DNA from: JACKCP01 sp034007295
GTDB lineage: Bacteria > Desulfobacterota > Desulfobacteria > Desulfobacterales > JACKCP01
Direction: 5' to 3'
Length of the DNA stretch: 54,229 nt
Assembly: GCA_034007295.1 (NCBI GenBank)
Contig: JAVERC010000023.1
Span: forward strand, 1 to 54,229
The position numbers were made by a program, and so were the translations under genes. Of this stretch, positions 35,201-42,855 are shown one piece after another. Under the pieces are notes generated by a model. It saw nothing but the letters and a program-made list of their open reading frames with translations. It ran no database searches and had not been told where the DNA came from. How positions within the stretch are numbered: the first letter of the stretch is position 1; each line of letters opens with the position of its first letter.

Positions 35201-35468
35201 CAAAGTTCTTGCAAAAATCGGACACGGCCGTCCAGACATTGTTGATGCAATGAAAAACGGAGAAATAAATCTTGTTATAAATACTCCAAGCGGCAAGGAA
35301 AGCCAGGAAGATGATTCTTACATAAGAAAAACCGCAATAAGATTTAATATCCCATATATCACAACAACAGCAGCAGCTTTTGCAGTTGCAAAAGGAATTG
35401 AAGCAAGAAGAGAAAACGGCAGCATAAGGGTTTGTTCTATTCAGGATTATCATAAAAATATTGGATGA
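32265..35468 (+). CDS. carB: Carbamoyl-phosphate synthase large subunit
   Basis: 1067 residues, the normal full length, with AAGGAGG before the ATG. Two homologous ATP-grasp halves are present: the first with [32 protein letters not shown] and [20 protein letters not shown], the second with [31 protein letters not shown] and [15 protein letters not shown]. The C-terminal MGS-like allosteric domain (about 940-1067) is present. With the glutaminase subunit CarA it makes carbamoyl phosphate from bicarbonate, glutamine-derived ammonia and two ATP, for pyrimidine and arginine synthesis. No carA is in the window, so the two genes are unlinked here. Confidence 0.98.
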   Translation: [1067 protein letters not shown]

Positions 35469-35476
35469 TTTTTTTG

Positions 35477-35513
35477 TCTGTCCCGGTGGCTTAAGTCACC
35501 GGGGCAGATTTTT
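35477..35513 (+). terminator. Intrinsic terminator of carB
   Basis: TCTGTCCCGGTG (35477-35488) pairs with CACCGGGGCAGA (35497-35508) with one wobble, then TTTTTAT. GC-rich stem 8 bases after the carB stop codon. Confidence 0.85.
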
Positions 35514-35619
35514 ATGTATTTTCTGACGTTGAAACAATGTTTTGTCGTTAAGTAAGGCTTTTTTTAAATCTGTCCTTAACTGTTTAATAACCGTATCCTT
35601 TTATATATATTCATCAGCC

Positions 35620-35649
35620 TTGACATAAAACTTTATATCTGACTAACTT
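35620..35649 (+). promoter_or_regulatory. Candidate sigma-70-type promoter of the HD-GYP gene
   Basis: TTGACA (35620-35625), an 18-bp spacer, then TAACTT as a weak -10. It lies about 55 bases before the ATG of the HD-GYP gene at 35703, with AGGATGG as the ribosome-binding site. The -35 is perfect, the -10 poor. Confidence 0.4.
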
Positions 35650-35702
35650 TAATTTTAAACACTTTTAAAAAGTTTGGATTAAACTTATTTCAGGATGGCT
35701 TT

Positions 35703-37436
35703 ATGCCGGAAAAAACATTGATTAAACTTTCCAATTCAACATCTCAAAGAATAGCTTTTCCCGCGGTTTTAACTATTATTTTATATGTTATTGTAATTTT
35801 TTTTATTTTTATTCCACACATTGAAAAAAGTTTTGTTTCCAGAAAAAAGGAAATGATTAAAGAGCTTACAGAAACTGTATGGACTCTTGTTGAAAGCTAC
35901 AGGGAAAGGGAGCTTTCAGGAGAACTTTCAACAGATGAAGCAAAGCTTAGGGCAGTTTTAAGAATTGGAAAGCTTCGCTACGGGCCTGAAAAAAAAGATT
36001 ATTTCTGGATTACTGACATGACTCCCAAAATGATTCTTCATCCTTACAGGCCTGACCTTGAAAATAAAAAAATTGAAGACATTAAAGATGATGATATTAA
36101 AAATCTTTATTTAAGATTTAATGAGCTTGTTCAAAAAAGTGGTTCAGGATTTATTGACTACAGCTGGCAGTGGAAGGATATATCAGGAAAATTATCAAAA
36201 AAACAATCCTATATAAAAGGTTTTAAACCCTGGGGCTGGATTGTTGGAACAGGAATGTATACAGATGATATTTATGCTGAAATAAATTCCATAAGAAACA
36301 AGCTTATTGGAGTTTCAATTGCAATTTTATTTATTGTTTTAATTCTTTCCCTTTATTCGATAAGACAGACCATGAAGGCAGACCGTGAAATTTTAAGGGC
36401 TTTTTGGGAAAGAAAAAAACTTATAAAATCTCTTAAAAAAAGTAAGGATAGATTTAAAAGCCTTGTTGAAACCACAAGCGACTGGATTTGGGAAAGTGAT
36501 GAAAAAGGTAAAATTACCTATTCAAGTCCAAGAATAAATGAGCTTTTAGGTTTTTCAATTGAAGAGGTAAAAAATAAAAGTATTATTGAATTTCTTCCAT
36601 GTGCTTCAAAGGCTGAATTTGAAAAAATATATGAAAATTTACTTTCCCTTCAAAAACCGTTTAAGGGGTTTGAATTAACCTGTCTTTCAAAAAGCGGAAG
36701 AAAGGTTGTTCTTGAAATCAATGCTGTTCCGATTTTTTCTGATGACAATATTTTTATTGGATACAGGGGAGTTACAAGGGATATTACTGTCAGAAAAATG
36801 GCAATGACAGCACTTGAAAAAAGCCGTGACAGTCTTCATGCAAATCTTGAGGAAACAGTAAAATCCCTTGCTTCAGCAGAAGAAAAACGTGACCCTTACA
36901 CAGCCGGACACCAGACCAGGGTTGACAAACTTGCCTGTGCAATTGCAAAGGAACTGAATCTTCCCGAAAAACAGATTGAAGGGCTTCATTTTGCAGCACT
37001 TTTGCATGATATTGGAAAAATTGCACTTCCTTCGGAATTTTTATCAAAGCCTACTGTTTTGTCTTCCCAGGAACATGAAATAATTAAATGCCATGCTGAA
37101 ACAGGATATGAAATACTTAAAAATATTAATTTCCCGTGGCCTGTTGCAGAAATTGTTCATCAGCACCATGAACTTCTTGACGGTTCCGGCTATCCAAGGG
37201 GGCTTAAAGATGAGGATATACTTCTTGAAGCAAAAATTTTAACAGTTGCAGATGTTGTTGAGGCCATGTCATCACACAGGCCGTACAGGCCTTCCCTTGG
37301 AATGGATGCTTCTCTTGATGAAATACGTAATGGAAGGGGAATAAAATATCATGCACCAAGTGTTGATGCATGTTTAAAGCTTATTCTTGAAAAAAATTTT
37401 GATATTCATGGAAATGATGAGTCTTGTTTGGGTTAG
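35703..37436 (+). CDS. Cache-PAS-HD-GYP protein, probable cyclic-di-GMP phosphodiesterase
   Basis: 577 residues. Membrane segments at about 20-40 and 198-220 enclose a periplasmic single-Cache domain (KDYFWITDMTPKMILHPYRP; WGWIVGTGMYTDD). A PAS domain follows at about 255-365 (TTSDWIWESDEKGKITYSSP). The HD-GYP domain (about 385-560) has AGHQTRV, LLHDIGKIALP, HAETGYEIL, HQHHELLDGSGYPRGL and VADVVEAMSSHRPYRP. The HD pair and the GYP motif are intact, so hydrolysis of cyclic di-GMP is expected. It is probably an inner-membrane sensor adjusting motility or biofilm in response to a small ligand. No partner gene adjoins it. Confidence 0.93.
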   Translation: MPEKTLIKLSNSTSQRIAFPAVLTIILYVIVIFFIFIPHIEKSFVSRKKEMIKELTETVWTLVESYRERELSGELSTDEAKLRAVLRIGKLRYGPEKKDYFWITDMTPKMILHPYRPDLENKKIEDIKDDDIKNLYLRFNELVQKSGSGFIDYSWQWKDISGKLSKKQSYIKGFKPWGWIVGTGMYTDDIYAEINSIRNKLIGVSIAILFIVLILSLYSIRQTMKADREILRAFWERKKLIKSLKKSKDRFKSLVETTSDWIWESDEKGKITYSSPRINELLGFSIEEVKNKSIIEFLPCASKAEFEKIYENLLSLQKPFKGFELTCLSKSGRKVVLEINAVPIFSDDNIFIGYRGVTRDITVRKMAMTALEKSRDSLHANLEETVKSLASAEEKRDPYTAGHQTRVDKLACAIAKELNLPEKQIEGLHFAALLHDIGKIALPSEFLSKPTVLSSQEHEIIKCHAETGYEILKNINFPWPVAEIVHQHHELLDGSGYPRGLKDEDILLEAKILTVADVVEAMSSHRPYRPSLGMDASLDEIRNGRGIKYHAPSVDACLKLILEKNFDIHGNDESCLG

Positions 37437-37475
37437 TTTCTGAGTTTTGTCTTTATGATTTTGATTTGACTGTTA

Positions 37476-37671
37476 CCTAAATTGAGCGTTTCATATTTTT
37501 AAATTAAGAAATTTTCAATGAATTAAGCTTGTTATATTTAAAAATATGAAACCCTGCGGGCTTTCCAATTTTACTGCATCTACTGCGTTAAATTATATCA
37601 CGCATAGCAAAAGTATAGCCTGATACAATTTGCCGTTATATGCAGCAAACTTGAAAATCGTTCAATTTAGG
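37476..37671. mobile_element. Family A MITE, copy 2 (196 bp)
   Basis: Same orientation and structure as the copy at 7586-7782. It starts CCTAAATTGAGCG and ends TTCAATTTAGG, with the same 16-bp internal inverted repeat. The 5-bp direct repeat TGTTA flanks it (37471-37475 and 37672-37676). It sits between the HD-GYP gene and the ywbE-like gene, ending about 25 bases before the latter's ribosome-binding site. Confidence 0.85.
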
Positions 37672-37715
37672 TGTTATTAAGAAATTAAATTTTAAAGACA
37701 AAAAGGAAAGATAAA

Positions 37716-37907
37716 ATGGACGGCAGAAAAAGAGATAATATAAAACCGGGAATAAACGTAAATATTGTGCTTAAAAAAGACCAGAGAAGCGGACAGCTTA
37801 CAAAAGGAATAGTAAAAGATATTTTAACAAATTCCAAAAATCATCCACATGGAATAAAGGTAAGACTGGAAGACGGACAGGTTGGAAGGGTAAAGGAAAT
37901 TATTTAG
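37716..37907 (+). CDS. YwbE-family protein (DUF2196)
   Basis: 63 residues, full length for the family, with AAGGAAAG before the ATG. Conserved pattern: DGRKRDNIKPGINVNIVLKK, then GIVKDILTNS and HPHGIKVRLEDGQVGRVKEI. The size and beta-rich pattern suggest a small SH3-like or RNA-binding fold, but the function of YwbE is not known. The TAG stop at 37905-37907 is formed where a family B element inserted; the last residues are still family-like, so little or nothing was lost. A family A MITE lies directly upstream. Confidence 0.88.
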   Translation: MDGRKRDNIKPGINVNIVLKKDQRSGQLTKGIVKDILTNSKNHPHGIKVRLEDGQVGRVKEII

Positions 37908-38047
37908 TTGCTGAACGAAAACGGCCTTTTTTGTCCATTTCGGCGTCAGATTCAAAATTTAATCCTCAAAATACTCCATGTATTCCTGCGGTTAAATTTT
38001 TTATCTTCCTTGAACTGAACAAAAAATTCTCGTTTTCGGCCAATCAC
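37907..38047. mobile_element. Family B MITE (141 bp)
   Basis: Begins GTTGCTGAACGAAAACGG and ends CGTTTTCGGCCAATCAC. These ends are imperfect inverted repeats of each other and resemble the end of the flanking IS (GTGGCTGAACGAAAAC). The 6-bp direct repeat TATTTA flanks it (37901-37906 and 38048-38053). The left copy of the repeat contributes to the TAG stop of the ywbE-like gene and the right copy holds the TAA stop of the PP2C gene. Partial relatives lie at 47215 and 32167. Confidence 0.78.
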
Positions 38048-38050
38048 TAT

Positions 38051-38857
38051 TTAGCAGTTCAGGCATACTGCACCAATATCATCATGGGTTTTAAATCTTG
38101 GATATTTTTTGCAGTATGGGTCTTTTTTTTCCTTATTTCTTATATAATCTCTTATATTTTCAAGGCCGCCTTTATTAAAAAGTTCAATCATCTTGTCAAA
38201 ATTGTTTTCACCCGGATTTTCACTTGGGATAAAAAGTCCGTCAGTAAACAGGAGAATGCTATCTATACTTTGAAGGTCTTCAGTTCCTGACTTCAGGAAT
38301 GAAGAAAATTCCTTTTCACCATTCAATACACCGTAGTCAATATTCATCCTTTTTCTGACTTTGATTATCTGGGTTTCAAGCTCTTCCATTATTGATTTGT
38401 CTGTTTTATGGGAAATATTTTTCCACATTGTTAAAGTTTCAAGGTCATGGTCAAAATCTGTTACAGGAATTTTATAGGAACCGTCCTTATAAATAATCAA
38501 AATAAGGCTGTCGCCTATCTGAATCCAGTTTAAGGTGTTTTTATCAATTTTAACAACAGCTGCTGAAGTGCTCCAGAGGTTTGATTTATCAGATGTATCA
38601 ACATAATTTTCAGTCATTTTATTGTAAATTGATTTGTTTGCTTTATTTGCAAGGTCTTTCAGACTTCCTTTTTTATTAAGAAAAATATTCTTTGCAGTAT
38701 TTGAAGCAATAAATCCGCCTGTTAGTCCGTTTTCAAATATTTTTTTATCAAGACTTGTTGCACCGTCAAAAACTCCAAATACAGAACCGTTTATTGACAC
38801 TGCATCTTCATTAAGTTTTCCTGTACCTTTTTCCAGAATATGTGATATTTTTTCCAT
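38051..38857 (-). CDS. PP2C-type serine/threonine phosphatase-like protein
   Basis: 268 residues. Family metal-binding aspartates are visible in LNEDAV (about 18), FGVFDGATSLD (about 30), LLFTDGLF (about 210) and HDDIGAVCL near the C-terminus, in the order expected for bacterial PP2C/SpoIIE-like phosphatases. No membrane segment. These manganese- or magnesium-dependent enzymes remove phosphate from serine or threonine. No kinase gene adjoins it. It converges on the ywbE-like gene, and its stop codon lies within the target duplication of the family B element. Activity is likely; target unknown. Confidence 0.8.
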   Translation of the reverse strand: MEKISHILEKGTGKLNEDAVSINGSVFGVFDGATSLDKKIFENGLTGGFIASNTAKNIFLNKKGSLKDLANKANKSIYNKMTENYVDTSDKSNLWSTSAAVVKIDKNTLNWIQIGDSLILIIYKDGSYKIPVTDFDHDLETLTMWKNISHKTDKSIMEELETQIIKVRKRMNIDYGVLNGEKEFSSFLKSGTEDLQSIDSILLFTDGLFIPSENPGENNFDKMIELFNKGGLENIRDYIRNKEKKDPYCKKYPRFKTHDDIGAVCLNC

Positions 38858-38929
38858 AACTTACCGGCCTTATTTAAGTTTATGGAAAAATTAGTATAAA
38901 ATACAATAATCTTCAAATAGGTAATTTGA

Positions 38930-40099
38930 ATGGAATTTTTGAAAGCTATAGAAAAATTTAAAGACAAAAAGTTTTTAATCCCAAAACCGCTTATTGTTGT
39001 TATTGAAGATGTGGGCTGGTGGAACGGCAGGGACGGATCACAAAAAAATCAGCCTTTTAGAAGCGGTATAAAAAGAAATCATGATTTAAATGATTATAAT
39101 GCACTTGTGTTATTTGCCAAATCTCTTGGAATTCAAATTATCTGGGGTTTTGTATGGTGCGACTGGGACAGAAACAATATTTTAAAAAAACTTCCATGTT
39201 CTACCTGGATGGGGAAAAACTGGCATGTTCCGGTTAAAGACTTTTCAATGCTTAATAAAGCAGCAGAAATTATTAATTCAAATAAAAATCATATTGAAAT
39301 TGCATTTCACGGACTTGGACATGAATTCTGGGAAAATGGAATTTTGTCAAGAACTGAATTTCATGATTTTGAATGCAATATGAGAAGCAGTGATGAAATT
39401 GAAAATCATTTTAAGGCAGCCCGGGAAATAATAAAAACAAGCGGTATTCATATTCGTTTCCCTGAAATTTTTATTCCGCCGGCATTGAAGCATAGTTTTG
39501 GAAACGGTGAAAAAGGATTTCAAAAGCTTCTTAAAAATGCAGGATTTAAAATTGTTATTACTTTATTTGAGAAAGCAAGGAAGTATAAGCCTCCAATTTT
39601 TGAAAAATTCACAAAAGAGTGCACAATAACAATTATAGAAAGGGGAGTTTCCCCTGTACAATGGAATTGTATAGGTGCAGAGCCTGATTTTTCCTTTGAC
39701 TGGCCTTTGTTAAGTCTTCACTGGACTAATCTTTTGCATCAAAATTCTGAAATGAATTTTAAGATAGTTGAAAAATGGGCGGCTTTTTTGCGTGAAGGAT
39801 CAAAAAAGAATGGGCTGATTCTTTTGCCTGATATTAAAAATTCCATTGCACAGCTTATTTACAGTGAACTTGCAGATATTTCAGAAACAGAAAAAGGAAT
39901 AATTATTGATCTTGAAAAGGCTGATGCTTTGTTGTCTGAATATTTTGATGATACCAGTCAAAAAATGATTCATATTTTTGTGGAAAATAATGATGATTTA
40001 TCTCTTAATTTAAAGGGTGCAAAAGCTGTTTTAGTTTCTAAAAACGGAATGTATTCAATTGTTCCAAATGAAAAAAATATTGAATTTGTGTTTAATTGA
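38930..40099 (+). CDS. Polysaccharide-deacetylase-like (NodB fold) protein
   Basis: 389 residues with no signal peptide. The first strand reads PLIVVIEDVGWW, in the place of the catalytic Asp-Asp motif of NodB-type deacetylases (here Glu-Asp). A metal-ligand-like HGLGHEFW occurs near residue 125 (H-x3-H), and RFPEIFIPPALKHS near 180 resembles the arm carrying the substrate Arg/Pro motif. The C-terminal 60 residues form an extra beta-rich region (MIHIFVENNDDLSLNLKGAK). I read it as a divergent carbohydrate deacetylase-like enzyme; DUF2334-type relatives are an alternative. It overlaps the convergent glycosyltransferase gene by 8 bases at the 3' end, fitting a shared role in polysaccharide metabolism, though that is inference. 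Confidence 0.6.
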   Translation: MEFLKAIEKFKDKKFLIPKPLIVVIEDVGWWNGRDGSQKNQPFRSGIKRNHDLNDYNALVLFAKSLGIQIIWGFVWCDWDRNNILKKLPCSTWMGKNWHVPVKDFSMLNKAAEIINSNKNHIEIAFHGLGHEFWENGILSRTEFHDFECNMRSSDEIENHFKAAREIIKTSGIHIRFPEIFIPPALKHSFGNGEKGFQKLLKNAGFKIVITLFEKARKYKPPIFEKFTKECTITIIERGVSPVQWNCIGAEPDFSFDWPLLSLHWTNLLHQNSEMNFKIVEKWAAFLREGSKKNGLILLPDIKNSIAQLIYSELADISETEKGIIIDLEKADALLSEYFDDTSQKMIHIFVENNDDLSLNLKGAKAVLVSKNGMYSIVPNEKNIEFVFN

Positions 40100-41318
40100 C
40101 AAGTTCCATTAATACCATTTCAATTTTACTGAAAATTCCCTTCCATGTATAATTTTCAATTAATTTATTAATTTTTTCAGGATTTATTTTTTGGTTTAAA
40201 AAAGTTTTTTCAATTTCATCACCCAAAATTTTGGAAAGCTTTGATACAAGTGATTCAATATCTTTTTCATAGGGCTTGTCTATTGTTTCAAGTTCAGGAA
40301 GTTCAATAAATTTAATCAGTTCAGAATCAATATTTCCTGCAAGTTCTTTTGTTCCGGGAAGATCTGTTGTTACTACTTTGCATCCGCATGCAAGTGCTTC
40401 AAGAATAACAAGTGGAAGTCCTTCATAAAAAGAGGGAAGAACAAAAATATGGGACTTTTTCATCATTTCTGAAAGTTCTTTGTGGCTGAGCATTCCGCAA
40501 AAACTTACATTATTTAATTTATTTCCAAGTTTTAAAATTGACTGATGCTCAATTCCTGAGCCTGTACCTGCAAGATAAAGATGAAACGGAAGTTTATTTT
40601 GATTTAAAAGTGCAAGGGAAGACAAAAGCCAGAAAACACCTTTGGAAAAAGAAAGTTTTCCTGCATACAAAATATTTACCGGAGGAGGGTCTGGTTTTTT
40701 TTGAAATGAAAAAATAGTTTCATCAAATCCGCTTCCAATAACTTTTATTTTTGATTCAGAGATATTGTAGGTTTCAGATATTTTATTTTTCTGGGAACTT
40801 GTCAAAGCAATTATTTTATCTGCTTTTTTTAAGCCTTTAATTATTTTGGGTTTAAGGTGGGGGCAGTTTTCTGCCTGCCTTAAATCTGTGCCGTGGCAGG
40901 TGATTACAAGGGGAATATCCGGGAAAAGTTCTTTTATATATGAAGACATAAGCCATAAATGGTTGCTGTGAATAGCGTCGGGCTTAAAACTTTCAACAGC
41001 TTTTTTTATTTTTTCTTTGGCTTCCTTTTCATAAAGGAAAAGTTGTGTTTCTGACATATCTTTAAAGCATGTGCTTTGATAGGGCATTACATCGCTCATT
41101 CCTGGGACGTCAAAAGGAATATTTTTTGTACCAAATTCAATAAAAGCTCTGTTGTTTTCTAAAAGGCCGGGAATTGAAATTATGTTGTCATTTTTTTGAA
41201 GTCCGCATAAAAGAAATGTTTCATGATTTTTTAAAGAAGCCTGTTTTATCATTGACTGAACATAAAAACCGCTTCCTGTAAATCCTGGTTTCTGGCTTAT
41301 GGAATATAATATTTTCAT
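40092..41318 (-). CDS. Family 4 glycosyltransferase (GT-B fold)
   Basis: 408 residues. The N-terminal half begins MKILYSISQKPGFTGSGFYV, with HSNHLWLMS and ITCHGTDLRQ. The C-terminal half has the donor-binding part: GSGFDETIF, NILYAGKLSFSKGV, and the E-x7-E motif in FYEGLPLVILEALACG. These are typical of retaining GT4 enzymes that transfer sugars from nucleotide donors in surface polysaccharide synthesis. The start lies 15 bases after the YafQ toxin gene in the same direction and has only a weak ribosome-binding site, so it may depend on that transcript. Confidence 0.88.
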   Translation of the reverse strand: MKILYSISQKPGFTGSGFYVQSMIKQASLKNHETFLLCGLQKNDNIISIPGLLENNRAFIEFGTKNIPFDVPGMSDVMPYQSTCFKDMSETQLFLYEKEAKEKIKKAVESFKPDAIHSNHLWLMSSYIKELFPDIPLVITCHGTDLRQAENCPHLKPKIIKGLKKADKIIALTSSQKNKISETYNISESKIKVIGSGFDETIFSFQKKPDPPPVNILYAGKLSFSKGVFWLLSSLALLNQNKLPFHLYLAGTGSGIEHQSILKLGNKLNNVSFCGMLSHKELSEMMKKSHIFVLPSFYEGLPLVILEALACGCKVVTTDLPGTKELAGNIDSELIKFIELPELETIDKPYEKDIESLVSKLSKILGDEIEKTFLNQKINPEKINKLIENYTWKGIFSKIEMVLMELVN

Positions 41319-41333
41319 AATGTTTACTGTTGT

Positions 41334-41600
41334 TTATTTAAAAAGGTCAGAGTGACTGCCTGTTCTTTCCAGAACAAGGGCATTAGAATCTATCATATAA
41401 ATAAGTATCCAGTCAGGTTCAATATGACAATCTCTGTGCAGTTTCCATTGGCCGGATAATTGATGGTCTTTAAATTTAGGGGGCAGAGGTTCGTTTTTAG
41501 TTAAAAGTTCAATTATTTTTTTCAGTTTATCAATGTCTTTATTTTGTTTTTTTATTCTTTTAAAATCTTTTTTAAATTGGGTGCTGTATTTGATTTTCAA
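41334..41600 (-). CDS. YafQ-family toxin (endoribonuclease) of a type II toxin-antitoxin pair
   Basis: 88 residues. Family pattern: KYSTQFKKDFKRIKK, then FKDHQLSGQWKLHRDCHIEP, DWILIYMI and RTGSHSDLF. The residues expected for the RNase site are present (His46, His55, His59, Asp63, His83). YafQ cuts mRNA on the ribosome. The start is a TTG that overlaps the antitoxin stop as TTGA, so translation is coupled. The antitoxin gene precedes it, the usual order. Confidence 0.92.
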   Translation of the reverse strand: MKIKYSTQFKKDFKRIKKQNKDIDKLKKIIELLTKNEPLPPKFKDHQLSGQWKLHRDCHIEPDWILIYMIDSNALVLERTGSHSDLFK

Positions 41601-41857
41601 TCTTCAAGCTCTTTAAATAATTGATCTAAAGAAGATACTTCATTGAGGTCTTTATTTTTTTGAGAATCTGCCATTGTTTTTTTGGTTATTTTATTTGGGA
41701 TTTTAATTTCAAAAGGAATTCCGCGGTTTAAAGAAACCTGTGTCAAAAAAATAGATACAGCTTCAGACATTGAAATATTTAATTTTTGCAGAACTTTTTG
41801 TGCTTCCTTTTTTGTTTCAGGCTCAACTCTTGCCTGAATTATTGCTGTTTTGGACAT
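41597..41857 (-). CDS. DinJ/RelB-family antitoxin
   Basis: 86 residues from the ATG at 41857, which has a strong AGGAGG; the frame extends to 41872 but through the Shine-Dalgarno itself. The N-terminal ribbon-helix-helix reads KTAIIQARVEPETKKEAQKV, followed by NISMSEAVSIFLTQVSLNRG and IPFEI, the DinJ signature. The acidic C-terminal tail (SSLDQLFKELED) would wrap the YafQ toxin. It is expected to bind and repress its own promoter, which holds the palindrome at 41895-41906. Confidence 0.92.
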   Translation of the reverse strand: MSKTAIIQARVEPETKKEAQKVLQKLNISMSEAVSIFLTQVSLNRGIPFEIKIPNKITKKTMADSQKNKDLNEVSSLDQLFKELED

Positions 41858-41894
41858 AATGCCTCCTGTCAATAAAACGTATTACATTTACATT

Positions 41895-41906
41895 ACATTA
41901 TAATGT
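41895..41906. promoter_or_regulatory. Palindrome upstream of dinJ-yafQ
   Basis: ACATTATAATGT, a perfect 12-bp palindrome 38 bases upstream of the antitoxin start, containing TATAAT as a possible -10 box. The same 12 bases occur upstream of the second toxin-antitoxin pair (51925-51936). Likely promoter and antitoxin operator. Confidence 0.6.
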
Positions 41907-41986
41907 TTTTTAAAGCAACATCTTGAATAAGTAATAGATATTTTAAAAAATAATAAATATCCCAAGCAAGAAATGTGGGAAAATTT

Positions 41987-42568
41987 TTAAATATTACCCC
42001 TAAGTCCAATATCATCTGCAACAGTTTTCATTGCTTCAATTGTTTCTGAAATAAGTTCGCTTACTTCCATTTCAAGCATTTTTGCACCGTTTTCAATTAT
42101 GCTTCTGTCAACTCCTGCGGCAAAGCTTTTGTCCTTCCATTTCTTTTTAACTGATTTAGGCTTCATATCCATTATGCTTTTGCTTGGTCTTACTATGGCA
42201 GCTGCATTTATAAGACCTGTAAGCTCATCTGTTGCATATAAAATTTTTTCCATTTTGTGAATAGGTTCAATATCTGTGCATATTCCGTATCCATGGCTCA
42301 TTACAGCTCTTATATAATCATGGGGCCAGTTTTTGTTTTCAAGAATTTCCTTAGTTTTCTGGCAGTGAACATCAGGCCATTTTTCATAGTCAAGGTCATG
42401 GACAAGTCCAATTATCCCCCATTTTTCAGGGTCTTCACCAAACTTTGATGCAAAATATTTCATAACACCTTCAACTGCAAGTGCATGTTTTATAAGACCT
42501 TCTGATTTTGTATATTCAGTTAAAAGCTCAAATGCTTCCTGTCTTGTTGGTATGTATGATTCTGTCAT
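41987..42568 (-). CDS. HD-domain hydrolase
   Basis: 193 residues from the ATG at 42568, because GGAGG lies just upstream; the in-frame TTG at 42580 would place the ribosome-binding site inside the protein. HD motifs: IKHALAVEGVM (first His), GLVHDLDYEKWP (His-Asp), VMSHG (later His) and YATDELTGLI (last Asp). This is the small HDIG-type phosphohydrolase group, usually acting on nucleotides or phosphomonoesters. The substrate is unknown. It is transcribed alone, divergent from phaC. Confidence 0.85.
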   Translation of the reverse strand: MTESYIPTRQEAFELLTEYTKSEGLIKHALAVEGVMKYFASKFGEDPEKWGIIGLVHDLDYEKWPDVHCQKTKEILENKNWPHDYIRAVMSHGYGICTDIEPIHKMEKILYATDELTGLINAAAIVRPSKSIMDMKPKSVKKKWKDKSFAAGVDRSIIENGAKMLEMEVSELISETIEAMKTVADDIGLRGNI

Positions 42569-42855
42569 TTTTTCCTCCAAAAAATTAAGGTTAATCAGTC
42601 TTTCAGGAAAATAGAAAATAAAAATTTTGTCAATGTCTTAATTTGAAAAATAAACTAATCATCTTCAGCTTGATAAATATGCTTTTGCCGTATAAACTTA
42701 ACAATTATGTAAATATTTATTTTGTAACCTGATATGTCTGAAAATCTCAAAAATTATTAATTGTTTAATTTTAATTGTCTTTAAAAATCTGTTCAGTTTT
42801 TATTTGGAAAAATCTCTTTTTTATTTTGAAAACTGTTAAAACCGGGGGAGTTTTC

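Noticed and set aside
35048..35453. Long minus-strand frames inside carB and other large genes
   Set aside because: They are shadows of strongly conserved genes on the other strand, with no ribosome-binding site or family match.
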